From: Desulfosporosinus orientis DSM 765
GTDB taxonomy: Bacteria > Bacillota > Desulfitobacteriia > Desulfitobacteriales > Desulfitobacteriaceae
Assembly: GCF_000235605.1 (NCBI RefSeq)
Contig: NC_016584.1
Span: 298,001-362,000 of the forward strand
Reading direction: 5' to 3'
DNA length: 64,000 bases
The position numbers and the translations under genes are program-made. Positions 1 to 8,833 of this stretch are shown here, in pieces (position 1 is the first letter of the stretch; the number at the start of each line of letters is the position of its first letter). A model generated the notes under the pieces. That model was not told the origin of the DNA and searched no databases. It was given only the letters and a program-made list of their open reading frames with translations.

Positions 1-28
1 TCTTCGGGCGCCAGCCAAGTTTTCTAAA

Positions 29-1564
29 TTATTCCCAACGGATTAAATTGGGACTGGGATCTAGAATTGAATGATACTGTTCTAAGTTGCCATACTTTCC
101 GTTAGGATCAAGCTGTTTATAACGGTAGTACTTGGCTATGCGGTCTTGGGCACGGATCCAACCGAGGTGTTTGATGCGCAGGAGGCTGGTCCCCCCGCGC
201 AGCTCTGTGATATTATGGGGAAACCTCCCACAATGCTGGGGGGTTTCCCGCCATTTTCCTTGAAAACCCGGAATATTGCGAACCACAAAAGGACGATACC
301 ATTTGTGGGCCTGCCAATAAGGATCTTCACGGTAATGATTCTCTGTCCAGAGATCATAGAGACGGAAGCTTATGAAATCAATGTCTGGAGATCGGATTAA
401 TAAATCACGCAATTGCTTTGGGCCGTTTTCTTCGAACATTTCATCAGCATCAAAAATAATAATCCATTCTGATTGAGTACTAACAGCCATTTCCCATAAC
501 TGCTTTCGAAGGAGGATCTCATCATGGAACGTAGGCTTTCTATTAGAACGAAGTGTTAAGGGAATTCCCTGCAGGATTTCCCGGCACATTTCTATGGTAT
601 TGTCGGTACTGGCATCATCTAATATTACAGCCTGGTCAATGTATTCAGTAGCTTGTTTTAATACTCGTTCTAAGTGGCGGTGGGCTTCATTGCGGACAAG
701 CATCCCTAAAGTAATGCTTCCTGGATTAAGAATTGATTCGGAGAGAGATTGAGGTGAATTACTAAGAACTTTGGCGGACTTGTTTTTATACACCTGTAGT
801 TTATCCAGTTGAGATGTTCGATAAATATGAAATGGAGGATAGTGGGTATCGGCATAGAGTTCCAACCCTAGGGCAGCTGCTCGTATGCAGAAGTGACGGT
901 CTTCTCCAGAAAACCCTAAGTTGTATAATTTGCTGAAAGACACACCTCGCATAAGGGCTTTTCGGCTGATCAAAGTGCAAGCTCCTAAACCTCCTACCTT
1001 GTAGGTGCCGGGACGGGAAAGCATTTTAAGAAATTCTTGGGTTCTATTAGTTATTTGATTCTCAGTGAGAGAGTCACCATTTTCTGATTCATAGAGAGTG
1101 TATTGATCCTTCACCCATACTTGTGGGAGGGGAATCAAATCAGGTTTCCATTTGGTCCAAAAAACTTCGGAGACTATATCCTTTTCTAGGGAAAGCAAAT
1201 GGATCAGGGTTTTAGGTGCCAGATAGAGATCGGAATCAACGAGAAAAAGGTAATCATAGCCTTCTTCGAGGGCAATATTGATGAATCTATTTTTATAATC
1301 AGCTACCTTCCAAATCAGTTCATCCCTCCAATGGTGAGTTGATTCGTCACATTTGTAGGTTCCCTTGACATCACCGGGGAGAATTCGTACATTAGGCTGC
1401 TCAAGAGCGAAGTGAGAAAGCAAGGTGTGATCGTTATGATCATCAATAAATATAAAATCAAGAGCAACTTGGTTTTTTTCTAAGTTAAGGATTGACTCTA
1501 GAAATTCCGTAAGAATTCGTTCTTGCTGTTTCACAGGACTCGCCAAGAGAACACGATAGTTCAT
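29..1564 (-). CDS. Two-domain family 2 glycosyltransferase
   Basis: 511 residues with two GT-A-type domains in tandem. The N-terminal half (about 1-260) has FIDDHND near residue 40 and VDSDLYL near 109-115, an Anp1/GT2-like DxD site. The C-terminal half (about 285-500) restarts as a classical GT2 domain with GMLVRNEA, ILDDASTDNT and FDADEMF. A cytoplasmic enzyme that adds one or two sugars to a surface glycan or glycoprotein is inferred; donor and acceptor are unknown. The ATG is preceded by GGAAGGAG at 9 nt. It is the last gene of a minus-strand run of four GT2 genes, 20 nt after the previous one, so probably co-transcribed. Both active sites look intact, so it may be bifunctional. Confidence 0.85.
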   Translation of the reverse strand: MNYRVLLASPVKQQERILTEFLESILNLEKNQVALDFIFIDDHNDHTLLSHFALEQPNVRILPGDVKGTYKCDESTHHWRDELIWKVADYKNRFINIALEEGYDYLFLVDSDLYLAPKTLIHLLSLEKDIVSEVFWTKWKPDLIPLPQVWVKDQYTLYESENGDSLTENQITNRTQEFLKMLSRPGTYKVGGLGACTLISRKALMRGVSFSKLYNLGFSGEDRHFCIRAAALGLELYADTHYPPFHIYRTSQLDKLQVYKNKSAKVLSNSPQSLSESILNPGSITLGMLVRNEAHRHLERVLKQATEYIDQAVILDDASTDNTIEMCREILQGIPLTLRSNRKPTFHDEILLRKQLWEMAVSTQSEWIIIFDADEMFEENGPKQLRDLLIRSPDIDFISFRLYDLWTENHYREDPYWQAHKWYRPFVVRNIPGFQGKWRETPQHCGRFPHNITELRGGTSLLRIKHLGWIRAQDRIAKYYRYKQLDPNGKYGNLEQYHSILDPSPNLIRWE

Positions 1565-1584
1565 TAATACAAACTCCTTCCGGT

Positions 1585-3096
1585 TTATGGAATTATCGAA
1601 TCCAATGATGTATCTGATAGATATGAAAGTACATGAATTCCTATTTGGGTAAGGCTGGATAGGCTTTCTATACCTTTGAAATAATCATTATCTAAGTCAT
1701 TTACTAAAAGTATCATTCTAAATTGAATTTCTTTAAGCGCAAGCATCAAGTATATACCGCCAAGCTTTACCTCGCTGTCTGAATGGAATTGATGCAAAGT
1801 TTTTTTGGAAGAATCAGGAAGCTGGAGAAGGATGTTCAATAGCTCTTTGCGACAGAGAGTAGTGGCATTGATAGTTCGGTAGAGAGTTAAGAGAAGGAAA
1901 AGGAGGCAGAATTTTAAATCTGAGTTTCGATGCTTTGTGAGCAGCTCACGCCATAATGCTTCGGATGGCCAGCTTTCAAGCATTAATATTTGTTTCAAAA
2001 AGGTTTCAATAGGGTAGCCCTTTTGAATTAAGCTAACAAACTGACGTAAAGGATAGATAGAAGCAGGAGCGGAAGCTAAAGCCCGCTGATAAAAATCATG
2101 GGCTCTTGGGAAATCCCCAGAGGACTGATGAGTATCACCAAGAAGGCAATTTATTTGGCCATGAGTGGCAAGAGTCATTGATCCTACACTTAGGGACTTT
2201 TCTAGGTTCATAACCCCCTGAGAGTAATGAGATTCTTGAAGATGAGCCAGTCCCAGGAGGTAATAAAAATCCCCTTGATTTGGATACATGCTCAAAGCCT
2301 TTGTTATAAAGCTGATTATGGTTCTGTTTTCTCCCAGATGAAGATAACCAAGAGCAGTATTAAGAAGTACATCTTCGAAGTACCCTTCTTGCCCAGTCAT
2401 ACGTTTTAAGGCATTATTTAGATGATTGAGGCCTTCATAAACAAAACTTTGCTGATAGTACTCCAAGCCGAGGCAATAGTGCCAAAAGGGATTGTCAGGG
2501 TTTTGCCGGAGTTCCTGTTTAAGAATAGCGGTGTTTCTCAGAAATTTATCTTTAGAGTCAAGGTGTTCTTTTAGGTAACCATAATGAGAAATTGTGATAG
2601 GTGAAGACGCTAGTCCTCTGCCTTGATTGGTTCTAAGAATTGAAGGAGCTATTTGTTCATGAATGGCTCCTTCAAATCGATAATCTTGCTTATTTCGAAA
2701 GAGCCGGACAACCTCATCGTTAGACACACGCATTGTTGAGTCGAGGATACTTTTGATTCGGATAAAATAGCCTTCAACTTCACGGTTGCTCAATAAGGAG
2801 CAGAAGGTTTTAGAGTTGATTGTGTCGAGAACCTCATCGGCATCCAGGATAAGAATCCAATCGGAAGAAGCTTGTTTTAGGGCAAAGTTTCGGGCTAGTG
2901 AGAAGTCTTCTGCCCACCGAAAAGGAAATAGCTTGGCACCTGCTTCAAGAGCTAATTGAGGAGTACAATCCGAACTTCCTGTATCAATGACAATAAGTTC
3001 GTCGATTAGATCTAAGGCACTGTTGATAGCTGACAGTATACACTCTTCTTCATCCTTAACAATCATGCATAGGCATACAGTCTCTTTAGTATCCAT
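1585..3096 (-). CDS. Family 2 glycosyltransferase with TPR tail
   Basis: 503 residues. The N-terminal GT2 domain (about 1-190) has CMIVKDEE, IVIDTGSSD (about 36-43) and ILDADEVL (about 83-90), the nucleotide-binding and DxD motifs, plus the GAIHEQIAP segment typical of SunS-like/TPR glycosyltransferases. From about 190 to 360 it is helical and TPR-like (HYCLGLEYYQ, YYLLGLAHLQ); the last 140 residues are helical and unassigned. In the family the TPR part usually binds a protein acceptor, so protein O- or S-glycosylation is a reasonable inference. The start ATG overlaps the end of the upstream gene by 11 nt, which suggests translational coupling. Confidence 0.85.
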   Translation of the reverse strand: MDTKETVCLCMIVKDEEECILSAINSALDLIDELIVIDTGSSDCTPQLALEAGAKLFPFRWAEDFSLARNFALKQASSDWILILDADEVLDTINSKTFCSLLSNREVEGYFIRIKSILDSTMRVSNDEVVRLFRNKQDYRFEGAIHEQIAPSILRTNQGRGLASSPITISHYGYLKEHLDSKDKFLRNTAILKQELRQNPDNPFWHYCLGLEYYQQSFVYEGLNHLNNALKRMTGQEGYFEDVLLNTALGYLHLGENRTIISFITKALSMYPNQGDFYYLLGLAHLQESHYSQGVMNLEKSLSVGSMTLATHGQINCLLGDTHQSSGDFPRAHDFYQRALASAPASIYPLRQFVSLIQKGYPIETFLKQILMLESWPSEALWRELLTKHRNSDLKFCLLFLLLTLYRTINATTLCRKELLNILLQLPDSSKKTLHQFHSDSEVKLGGIYLMLALKEIQFRMILLVNDLDNDYFKGIESLSSLTQIGIHVLSYLSDTSLDSIIP

Positions 3097-4846
3097 GAGG
3101 CAGCCACCCAGTTCCGAATCGAGCAGTTAAGTGGTTTTTGAGTTCGTTAAGCCTTTGGTCGTAATCTCTAAGAAGCTGCAGAAATCCTTTTTCTGAGGAT
3201 TTCATGAGCTCTTCCAGGCCAAGGCGATAGATATCCACGATTGGTTGGGGAGTGAATATCGGAGATTGATAATGCCGGCAATCAGTGTACAGCTTTAGCA
3301 CTTTATCGTAAATTTCTTGTTCTCGGATTTTAGATACAGGTGGAGGAGGTGTGAGTTTTTGTATAAATCGGATCAGCCATAATAGGAGATAAGCATCTCC
3401 TCGGGAAGAGGGATTCTGCCAAAGCTTAATTCCTAATAAGCGAGCTTTTTGAAAATCTCCAAGCAGAATGATCGCCACAACTGATAGCACTTGGGCCTTT
3501 TCGTAATAGGGATTTTGGATGCCTATCTCACCTATGCTCTTGAGTCCAGCATCCATTCTTCCTGAAAAGATACTGTATTTACTGTAGTAAAAAAGAAACG
3601 ATTCCTCATTCAAAAGACGATCTTTATAGTCATCCAAACATAAGAAGGCCAGTTCAGCTTGATTTGAGAGAAAGAAAAGTTCGGCCGTAGTGAAGCAAAG
3701 GAGAGGAGTTGCCAAAAATTTTAAATCATCAAGATGCTTATAAATCATTGGCGGGGTCTTTTCACTAAGCAAGTTTAAAAAGAGAGAATACAGGGGAAAG
3801 GGGTACTTAGGGTTAAGCTTAAGGGCCGTTTCAAAAGCCTGTCTGGCTTTAAGGGATTTTCCCAGTTTTTCATAGCAAAAACCTAAATGATAGAAAGCCA
3901 AGAAACTTTCCGTACCAGTGAAATGGCTGAACAAAGCAGGGGGAGGACCGCAGGAAATAGCCTGATTAAACCACTTTATGGCAATGGGGTATTCTTTCTT
4001 TTCTTCGAAGAGGAGGCCGCCCAAATAAAAGATGTCAGTATAATTGGGGTATTCAAGACTTGTCTGGATACAAAGAGTAAGAGCATCATTATGCTGTCCC
4101 AGCTCTTTATAAGCCAGAGTAAGATACTTTAGAGCAGGAGAGCGAAACAGCAAATAATTATCACCGAGACCGCAGTAGGCACTCTGTAGTAACGGCAGGG
4201 CGTAGCTTGCTTTGCCCAGCATTAACCACTCTACGCCAAGGTAATAGTGTAAAAAAAGGTTTTTAGGGTCCTTTTGAAAAGCTTTTTTTAACAAACGTAG
4301 GTTTCGATCCCTTTTCTGGTGACGTTGCTTGCGGGGCAGAAATTGATGTTTCAGAATGGGTTCTGTGGCTAGGCCTATCATTTCCTGATTGGGTATGAAG
4401 ACCTGTTCATGAATCTTACCGACATATCTGTATCTTCCATTATTTCTGAACAAGCGAAGTACATAAAAAGTATTATATTCTTCCCCAGAATCCGAGATGG
4501 GGTTGAGAAGAGGAAGCAAGAAAGCCTCCTTATCGTTTTCCAGCCCCAATAAAGTGTGAAGACAGTCCGTTTTTTGGTATTTAACTTCTTCGTCGGCATC
4601 TATGGAAAGGATCCAATCCCCCGAGGCATATTCAATGGCAAAGTTGCGGGCGGCGCTAAAATCGTTGTTCCAAGGATAAAAGTAAACTTTTGAGGTGTAT
4701 TTTTTTGCAATGCATACGGTGTCATCATCAGAGCCGGTATCAACTATCACTATTTCATCAACGGCATTCTTAATACTCTCCAAGCATTTAGCTAGATGAG
4801 GAGATTCATTTTTGACAATCATAGTGAGGCTAATCCGCTGGTTCAT
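3086..4846 (-). CDS. Family 2 glycosyltransferase with TPR tail
   Basis: 586 residues from the ATG at 4846, which has AAGGAGG 12 nt upstream. The in-frame ATG 42 nt further up would add 14 residues without family similarity and lengthen the overlap with the upstream gene. GT2 motifs are LTMIVKNES, IVIVDTGSDD (about 33-41) and SIDADEE (about 81-87), followed by GKIHEQVF. TPR-like repeats run from about 190 to 370 (HYYLGVEWLML, FYLGGLLFEE, FYHLGFCYEKLG); the rest is helical. It is the middle member of three tandem GT2-TPR paralogues and overlaps the upstream gene by 17 nt. Glycan and acceptor are not readable from sequence. Confidence 0.85.
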   Translation of the reverse strand: MNQRISLTMIVKNESPHLAKCLESIKNAVDEIVIVDTGSDDDTVCIAKKYTSKVYFYPWNNDFSAARNFAIEYASGDWILSIDADEEVKYQKTDCLHTLLGLENDKEAFLLPLLNPISDSGEEYNTFYVLRLFRNNGRYRYVGKIHEQVFIPNQEMIGLATEPILKHQFLPRKQRHQKRDRNLRLLKKAFQKDPKNLFLHYYLGVEWLMLGKASYALPLLQSAYCGLGDNYLLFRSPALKYLTLAYKELGQHNDALTLCIQTSLEYPNYTDIFYLGGLLFEEKKEYPIAIKWFNQAISCGPPPALFSHFTGTESFLAFYHLGFCYEKLGKSLKARQAFETALKLNPKYPFPLYSLFLNLLSEKTPPMIYKHLDDLKFLATPLLCFTTAELFFLSNQAELAFLCLDDYKDRLLNEESFLFYYSKYSIFSGRMDAGLKSIGEIGIQNPYYEKAQVLSVVAIILLGDFQKARLLGIKLWQNPSSRGDAYLLLWLIRFIQKLTPPPPVSKIREQEIYDKVLKLYTDCRHYQSPIFTPQPIVDIYRLGLEELMKSSEKGFLQLLRDYDQRLNELKNHLTARFGTGWLPHGY

Positions 4847-6818
4847 TGCTGGATGAGACCTCCTTAGCGAGGATTTTAAATAAATCATTTTGAGGAAATT
4901 TTGCTAATGCTTCATTGAGTATCACTTGTCGCCACTCAGTATAGAGATTAATTAGGCGAATATAATGACGGGGACTGTCCGGATCGAATTGCAGAGCATG
5001 TCTGTAATGTTGTTCTGCTTCAAAATGCCGATTAAGCTGAGAGCATATTTCGGCTAGTTGAAAGTGAGCAGCAGCTGAGGGAGCCATTTCAATAGCTGTT
5101 TGTAAAAAGGGTATAGCTTGGATTTCTTCGTTATAATTCATAAAAATCTGAGCAATATTCAAATAATAGTCTGTCAGCGAATTTAAGTTGAGTGCGTGTA
5201 AAAAAAACAGTGCGCGTTTGATTTCCTTCATTGCCACTAAACGCTGGACGATGTCAAGCAAAAGCTGCATTCCTTCTGCCCCCAACACAAACTGGGGAGA
5301 AGGAGAGGTTTTCTCTGAAAATGCCAGAAAAAGGGAAATAACATTTTCTGTATCCTGAGCTAAACCAAGGGCGTGAAGTTCTTTCCAGAGACTTCGGACC
5401 TTTTGAGGTCTGTCTTGAATCCAGAAGCATAATAGTCTATTGACAGTGGCTAAAGGATATTCAGGACTCTCCGGAGAGAAATCTTCGAGGATCCTTAAGG
5501 CTTCAAAGAATCGGCGTTCCTGAATCATACAGATTGCTTTTCTGAGTTTAATATCAGATGAAACCGGAAATCCTTCCTCTACTTGATCAAAATACTGGAG
5601 TGCCAGACCATAAGCTCCATGTCTAAAATAGATGTCCCCCATGAGACGGTTGGCTGCAGGCGTACAGAAATCACAGACTTTTTCTAAGCATTCTTTAGTG
5701 TAAAGGGGTTCTTTTGTTGGTTTTAGAATCCTAACCAATTGTTCTAAAGCATGAGTAAAATGGGGGTTGTCACGGAGGCTGTAGAGGTAGAATTTGAGGG
5801 CTTCTTCTTCATCTAGATAGGATTCTGCAATTTGTCCCAGGTAATAATAGGCCCTAAAACCTCTTACCCCACCAAAGGAGGCGTACTGGGGCGGCTGCTC
5901 AGGCATAGAGGCCGCTTGCAAAAAAGCATCACGGGCTTGAGTGTACTTCTTTAAGTCAAATAAGATCAGACCAGAATAGAAATAAAGATCGGCATAGTTA
6001 GGAAATAGCTTAAGACCCACTGCTGCAGAATTAAGAGCCTCTTGAAGATGGCCAGAGGAGTGCTGGGAAAGGACGATGTAGCGGATGAGCTTGGGAAAAT
6101 AAATGGTATTTGGGTCAATGTCAGAAGCAGACTTGATCAAGACAGCTTCTGCTTCTGCATATCTTTCTGCTCGATAGAGTTCGACGCCATAATGATATTG
6201 CAGCAAGTGATTGGTGGGATTTAACTCTAATTCTTTTTCAATCAACATCAAGTTACGATACTTTTTATCTTTTTCTTGAATAACTTGATCTAAATAGCCA
6301 TGATGAATGATGACAAGATTCTCTGCGACTTGATAACGAGCGCTTATATTGTTTTCCAAAATAACATCGGCGATTTGTTCATGAATTGCGCCCCGGAACC
6401 GATACTCTTTTTTATTTCTAAAGAGCCTGAAGACAAGGTCAGGAACCGTTTCAACCCATCCCTCTTTTCCGAGATAATTGATGATCTTAACAAAGTACCC
6501 TTCCACAGTTTCATTTTCAATTAAGCGTAATAAAATATCCCGACTATTTGGGGATAGCTCTTCATCTGCATCTAGAAATAAAATCCAATCTCCCTGAGCA
6601 AGTTCTAAGGAAGCGTTCCGAGCCTCACTGAAGTTGCCATTCCAGGGAAAATGATGTAAAACTGCACCGTATTGGCGAGCAATATCGCATGTAGAATCCG
6701 TGGATCCGGTATCAACAATAATGATTTCATCGATAATTCCAGACACACTTCTTAAACAACGAGCTAAGCTAAGCTCTTCATTTTTGACAATCATGCACAA
6801 GCTGATTTTTTCCGCCAT
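4830..6818 (-). CDS. Family 2 glycosyltransferase with long TPR tail
   Basis: 662 residues from the ATG at 6818, where the protein begins MAEKISLCMIVKNEE like its paralogues; an ATG 18 nt upstream is possible but lies on top of the GAGAGG ribosome site. The GT2 domain (about 1-190) has IIIVDTGSTDST (about 33-43) and FLDADEEL (about 81-88). The tail of more than 400 residues is TPR-like, with clear units such as HYGVELYRAERYAEAEAV and HFQLAEICSQLNRHFEAEQ. It is the first gene of the minus-strand GT2 operon. Its intergenic region with the divergent gene at 6970 contains CATATATTA, a sigma-K-like -10, without a good -35. Confidence 0.85.
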   Translation of the reverse strand: MAEKISLCMIVKNEELSLARCLRSVSGIIDEIIIVDTGSTDSTCDIARQYGAVLHHFPWNGNFSEARNASLELAQGDWILFLDADEELSPNSRDILLRLIENETVEGYFVKIINYLGKEGWVETVPDLVFRLFRNKKEYRFRGAIHEQIADVILENNISARYQVAENLVIIHHGYLDQVIQEKDKKYRNLMLIEKELELNPTNHLLQYHYGVELYRAERYAEAEAVLIKSASDIDPNTIYFPKLIRYIVLSQHSSGHLQEALNSAAVGLKLFPNYADLYFYSGLILFDLKKYTQARDAFLQAASMPEQPPQYASFGGVRGFRAYYYLGQIAESYLDEEEALKFYLYSLRDNPHFTHALEQLVRILKPTKEPLYTKECLEKVCDFCTPAANRLMGDIYFRHGAYGLALQYFDQVEEGFPVSSDIKLRKAICMIQERRFFEALRILEDFSPESPEYPLATVNRLLCFWIQDRPQKVRSLWKELHALGLAQDTENVISLFLAFSEKTSPSPQFVLGAEGMQLLLDIVQRLVAMKEIKRALFFLHALNLNSLTDYYLNIAQIFMNYNEEIQAIPFLQTAIEMAPSAAAHFQLAEICSQLNRHFEAEQHYRHALQFDPDSPRHYIRLINLYTEWRQVILNEALAKFPQNDLFKILAKEVSSSNEPAD

Positions 6819-6885
6819 AGTTTGTTTGCCTCTCATCTCTTTCTCTTTTGTTTAATTAATATATGCATAGCAAAAGTGAAACTTT

Positions 6886-6913
6886 ACGTCGAGAAAGAGA
6901 ATAACATGTATTA
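6886..6913 (+). promoter_or_regulatory. Putative sigma-K-like promoter
   Basis: AC at 6886-6887, 17 nt, then CATGTATTA at 6905-6913. One mismatch to the sigma-K -10 consensus CATAnnnTA with the family spacing from the AC core of the -35. The same arrangement is seen before six other genes of this window. Confidence 0.4.
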
Positions 6914-6969
6914 TGTAATCTTGGATAAATTTGGATTTCATTTTGGGAAAGGAAGGATAAGAAAGAGGC

Positions 6970-7737
6970 ATGGCAAACTTTAAAATTTTTCAAGACAATC
7001 CGGATCAGGCAAAGGTCAAAATATTCGGGGGTAATAATCAGGCCTTAAACACAGATTCGTCAGGTAATCTCACGATCACATCCACAGGTTTAGCGATAAC
7101 CCCGCCGGCGGATGGGTTAGCTATCACTTCGACAGGCTTGGCAATTACGGCCCCGACAAACGGTTTGACGGTAACAGCATCGGCGGATGGTCTTTCCATC
7201 ACCCCGCCAACAGGAGGTTTAGCGATAACCCCGCCGGCAGATGGGTTAGCTATCACTTCGACAGGCTTGGCAATTACGGCCCCGACAAACGGTTTGACGG
7301 TAACAGCATCGGCGGATGGTCTTTCCATCACCCCGCCAACAGGAGGTTTAGCAATTACTCCACCCACTGATGGTTTACTCATCACATCCGCAGGATTGTC
7401 TATTATTAGTGGCACAACTGATGTATCGGCAACTCTGGCGAATATTACGGATACTGCAGGCAGTGGGGATGAAGCCTATAATGTTTTAGGAGTTGCAACT
7501 TGGACCTTTGGGGTGGTTAATGCTTCTCTGGATGCAAATGCTCAGGCCTTAGTAACCATGCAGATCAGCCCTGATGGAGAAAACTGGCTGGATGAAGCGG
7601 GACCTGTTACAATTGACCAAAATTCTTTAACAACATTAGTTTCTTCAATATTTTTGAAGTACGCGAGAATCTATTATAGTGCGGTGAATGCAGCAAGTGC
7701 AGTTACTCTGAATGTGTTCTTTCAGGGAGAATTATGA
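6970..7737 (+). CDS. Repeat-rich surface protein with DUF6385-like C-terminus
   Basis: 255 residues, no signal peptide. The N-terminus (MANFKIFQDNPDQAKVKIFG) and C-terminal domain (about 148-255, VLGVATWTFGVVNASLD to VFFQGEL) resemble DUF6385 proteins of spore formers; I assign this from memory with moderate certainty. The centre (about 35-140) is a chain of short units of the form GL-x-I/V-T-x-PxD/TG, including two nearly identical copies of a 43-residue block. A beta-rich stalk with a globular head is inferred. The RBS is GAAAGGAAGG upstream of ATG. It is the only plus-strand gene in a large minus-strand glycosyltransferase block and may be a substrate of those enzymes. A sigma-K-like promoter precedes it and a strong bidirectional terminator follows. 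Confidence 0.75.
   Translation: MANFKIFQDNPDQAKVKIFGGNNQALNTDSSGNLTITSTGLAITPPADGLAITSTGLAITAPTNGLTVTASADGLSITPPTGGLAITPPADGLAITSTGLAITAPTNGLTVTASADGLSITPPTGGLAITPPTDGLLITSAGLSIISGTTDVSATLANITDTAGSGDEAYNVLGVATWTFGVVNASLDANAQALVTMQISPDGENWLDEAGPVTIDQNSLTTLVSSIFLKYARIYYSAVNAASAVTLNVFFQGEL
7091..7348 (+). repeat. 129-bp tandem repeat, two copies
   Basis: Positions 7091-7219 and 7220-7348 are two nearly identical 129-bp units (43 codons); one visible difference is gcggatggg versus gcagatggg. The repeat stays in the reading frame of the gene at 6970. The near-identity suggests recent duplication or gene conversion. Confidence 0.9.
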
Positions 7738-7742
7738 GATCA

Positions 7743-7780
7743 AAATAAAGAAGACCATGAGTTTATGGTCTTCTTTATTT
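7743..7780. terminator. Bidirectional intrinsic terminator
   Basis: A perfect 16-bp stem (7743-7758 with 7765-7780) and a 6-nt loop. The stem starts with an A-rich arm and ends TTCTTTATTT, so it can stop transcription from both convergent genes. Confidence 0.9.
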
Positions 7781-7802
7781 GTACATAAAGAAAAATAAGC
7801 CC

Positions 7803-8798
7803 TTAGTCAAGAACCTTCCTATAAGCTTCTAAGGTTATTTCTGCAACTCGTGACCAAGGGTAATGATTCCGTATATGTTCCATCAGTGGTATGGGTGAGG
7901 CATTGTAAGATTGTTCTAAAGCAGAACGCAAACTTTGGTCATCCATAGGATGTACATACAGGGCCATGTCTTGGAAGTACTCACGGGGACTTCCTTGATC
8001 GGTTGAGATTACGACCGTCCCACAAGCACTTGCCTCTAAGCTGGAAAGTCCCGGAGTTTCAAACCAGCTAGGCAAAGCATGGGCCTTGGCCACCGAGTAA
8101 GCTGAGGCAAGAAGTTCTCCCTGGAGAGTACCAATATGGGCAACGTTGGAAAACTCTAAGACACGCTTATAGTATGTCTGGTCATTGACTGGTCCAAGCA
8201 GGACAAGTTGGAGACCAAGCTCATGACAGAGCTTGGCCAGCCAGTACTGATTCTTACGGGGAGATATTCTCGCTGCACAGAGCACAAACTCTTTAGGCAG
8301 ATCCGGGAATTGCTCTTGGAAGAGTTGAGGGGTTGCATTGACGAAGGAATCTGGAAAACCGTTAGGGGTTACCTGATAGGGAGCCAGCTTAAAGAAGTCC
8401 TGTTGAAGAACTTCCATTTCTATCTGACTATTTGGGAGCAGGAGGTCACATTGACTTAAGAGGCGTGCCCGCATGGGCTGCAGGTGCTTCCAAACTGCAA
8501 GAGCATTAGGACTTGCACCTTCTCGTTGAAGGTACGAATTGGGCGGCCAGTAGATTGGAGATATCACGGTTTTTTTTCCTTGCTTTTGGGCATTGAGAAA
8601 GTACATATAACTCTCTTTAATGCGAGTAATATTAAAAATATGAACAAGGTCATAGGGAGAAAGATCGATATTTGGATCTGCCGATAAATGTATTTCCATG
8701 TCAAGAGCTTTTAGGGATTGCCAAGTGGAAACAATTTGCACACTGTCTCCGGCAGGGTTTTGCAAAAAGTCCGGGCGGGCTTGGAAAAGTACTTTCAT
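7803..8798 (-). CDS. Family 4 glycosyltransferase
   Basis: 331 residues with a GT-B fold of the GT4 class. The C-terminal donor-binding half has VLCAARISPRKNQ (about 170-182) and the EX7E motif in WFETPGLSSLEAS (about 240-252), followed by GTVVISTDQGSP. The N-terminal acceptor half is short. Retaining sugar transfer from a nucleotide sugar is expected; the sugar is unknown. ATG at 8798 follows AGGATTCTC, a weak ribosome site. It lies 35 nt downstream of the CgeB-like gene in the same direction. Confidence 0.85.
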   Translation of the reverse strand: MKVLFQARPDFLQNPAGDSVQIVSTWQSLKALDMEIHLSADPNIDLSPYDLVHIFNITRIKESYMYFLNAQKQGKKTVISPIYWPPNSYLQREGASPNALAVWKHLQPMRARLLSQCDLLLPNSQIEMEVLQQDFFKLAPYQVTPNGFPDSFVNATPQLFQEQFPDLPKEFVLCAARISPRKNQYWLAKLCHELGLQLVLLGPVNDQTYYKRVLEFSNVAHIGTLQGELLASAYSVAKAHALPSWFETPGLSSLEASACGTVVISTDQGSPREYFQDMALYVHPMDDQSLRSALEQSYNASPIPLMEHIRNHYPWSRVAEITLEAYRKVLD

Positions 8799-8833
8799 GA
8801 GAATCCTCCCAACAAAGATTCTTTCTAATAGAA

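Noticed and set aside
1-28. Possible 3' neighbour of the first glycosyltransferase gene
   Set aside because: Too short to recognise anything.
7091-7348. CRISPR-like direct repeats
   Set aside because: Two contiguous in-frame coding copies without spacers, so not an array.
7038-7415. Minus-strand ORF of 125 codons
   Set aside because: Shadow of the tandem repeat of the plus-strand DUF6385-like gene.
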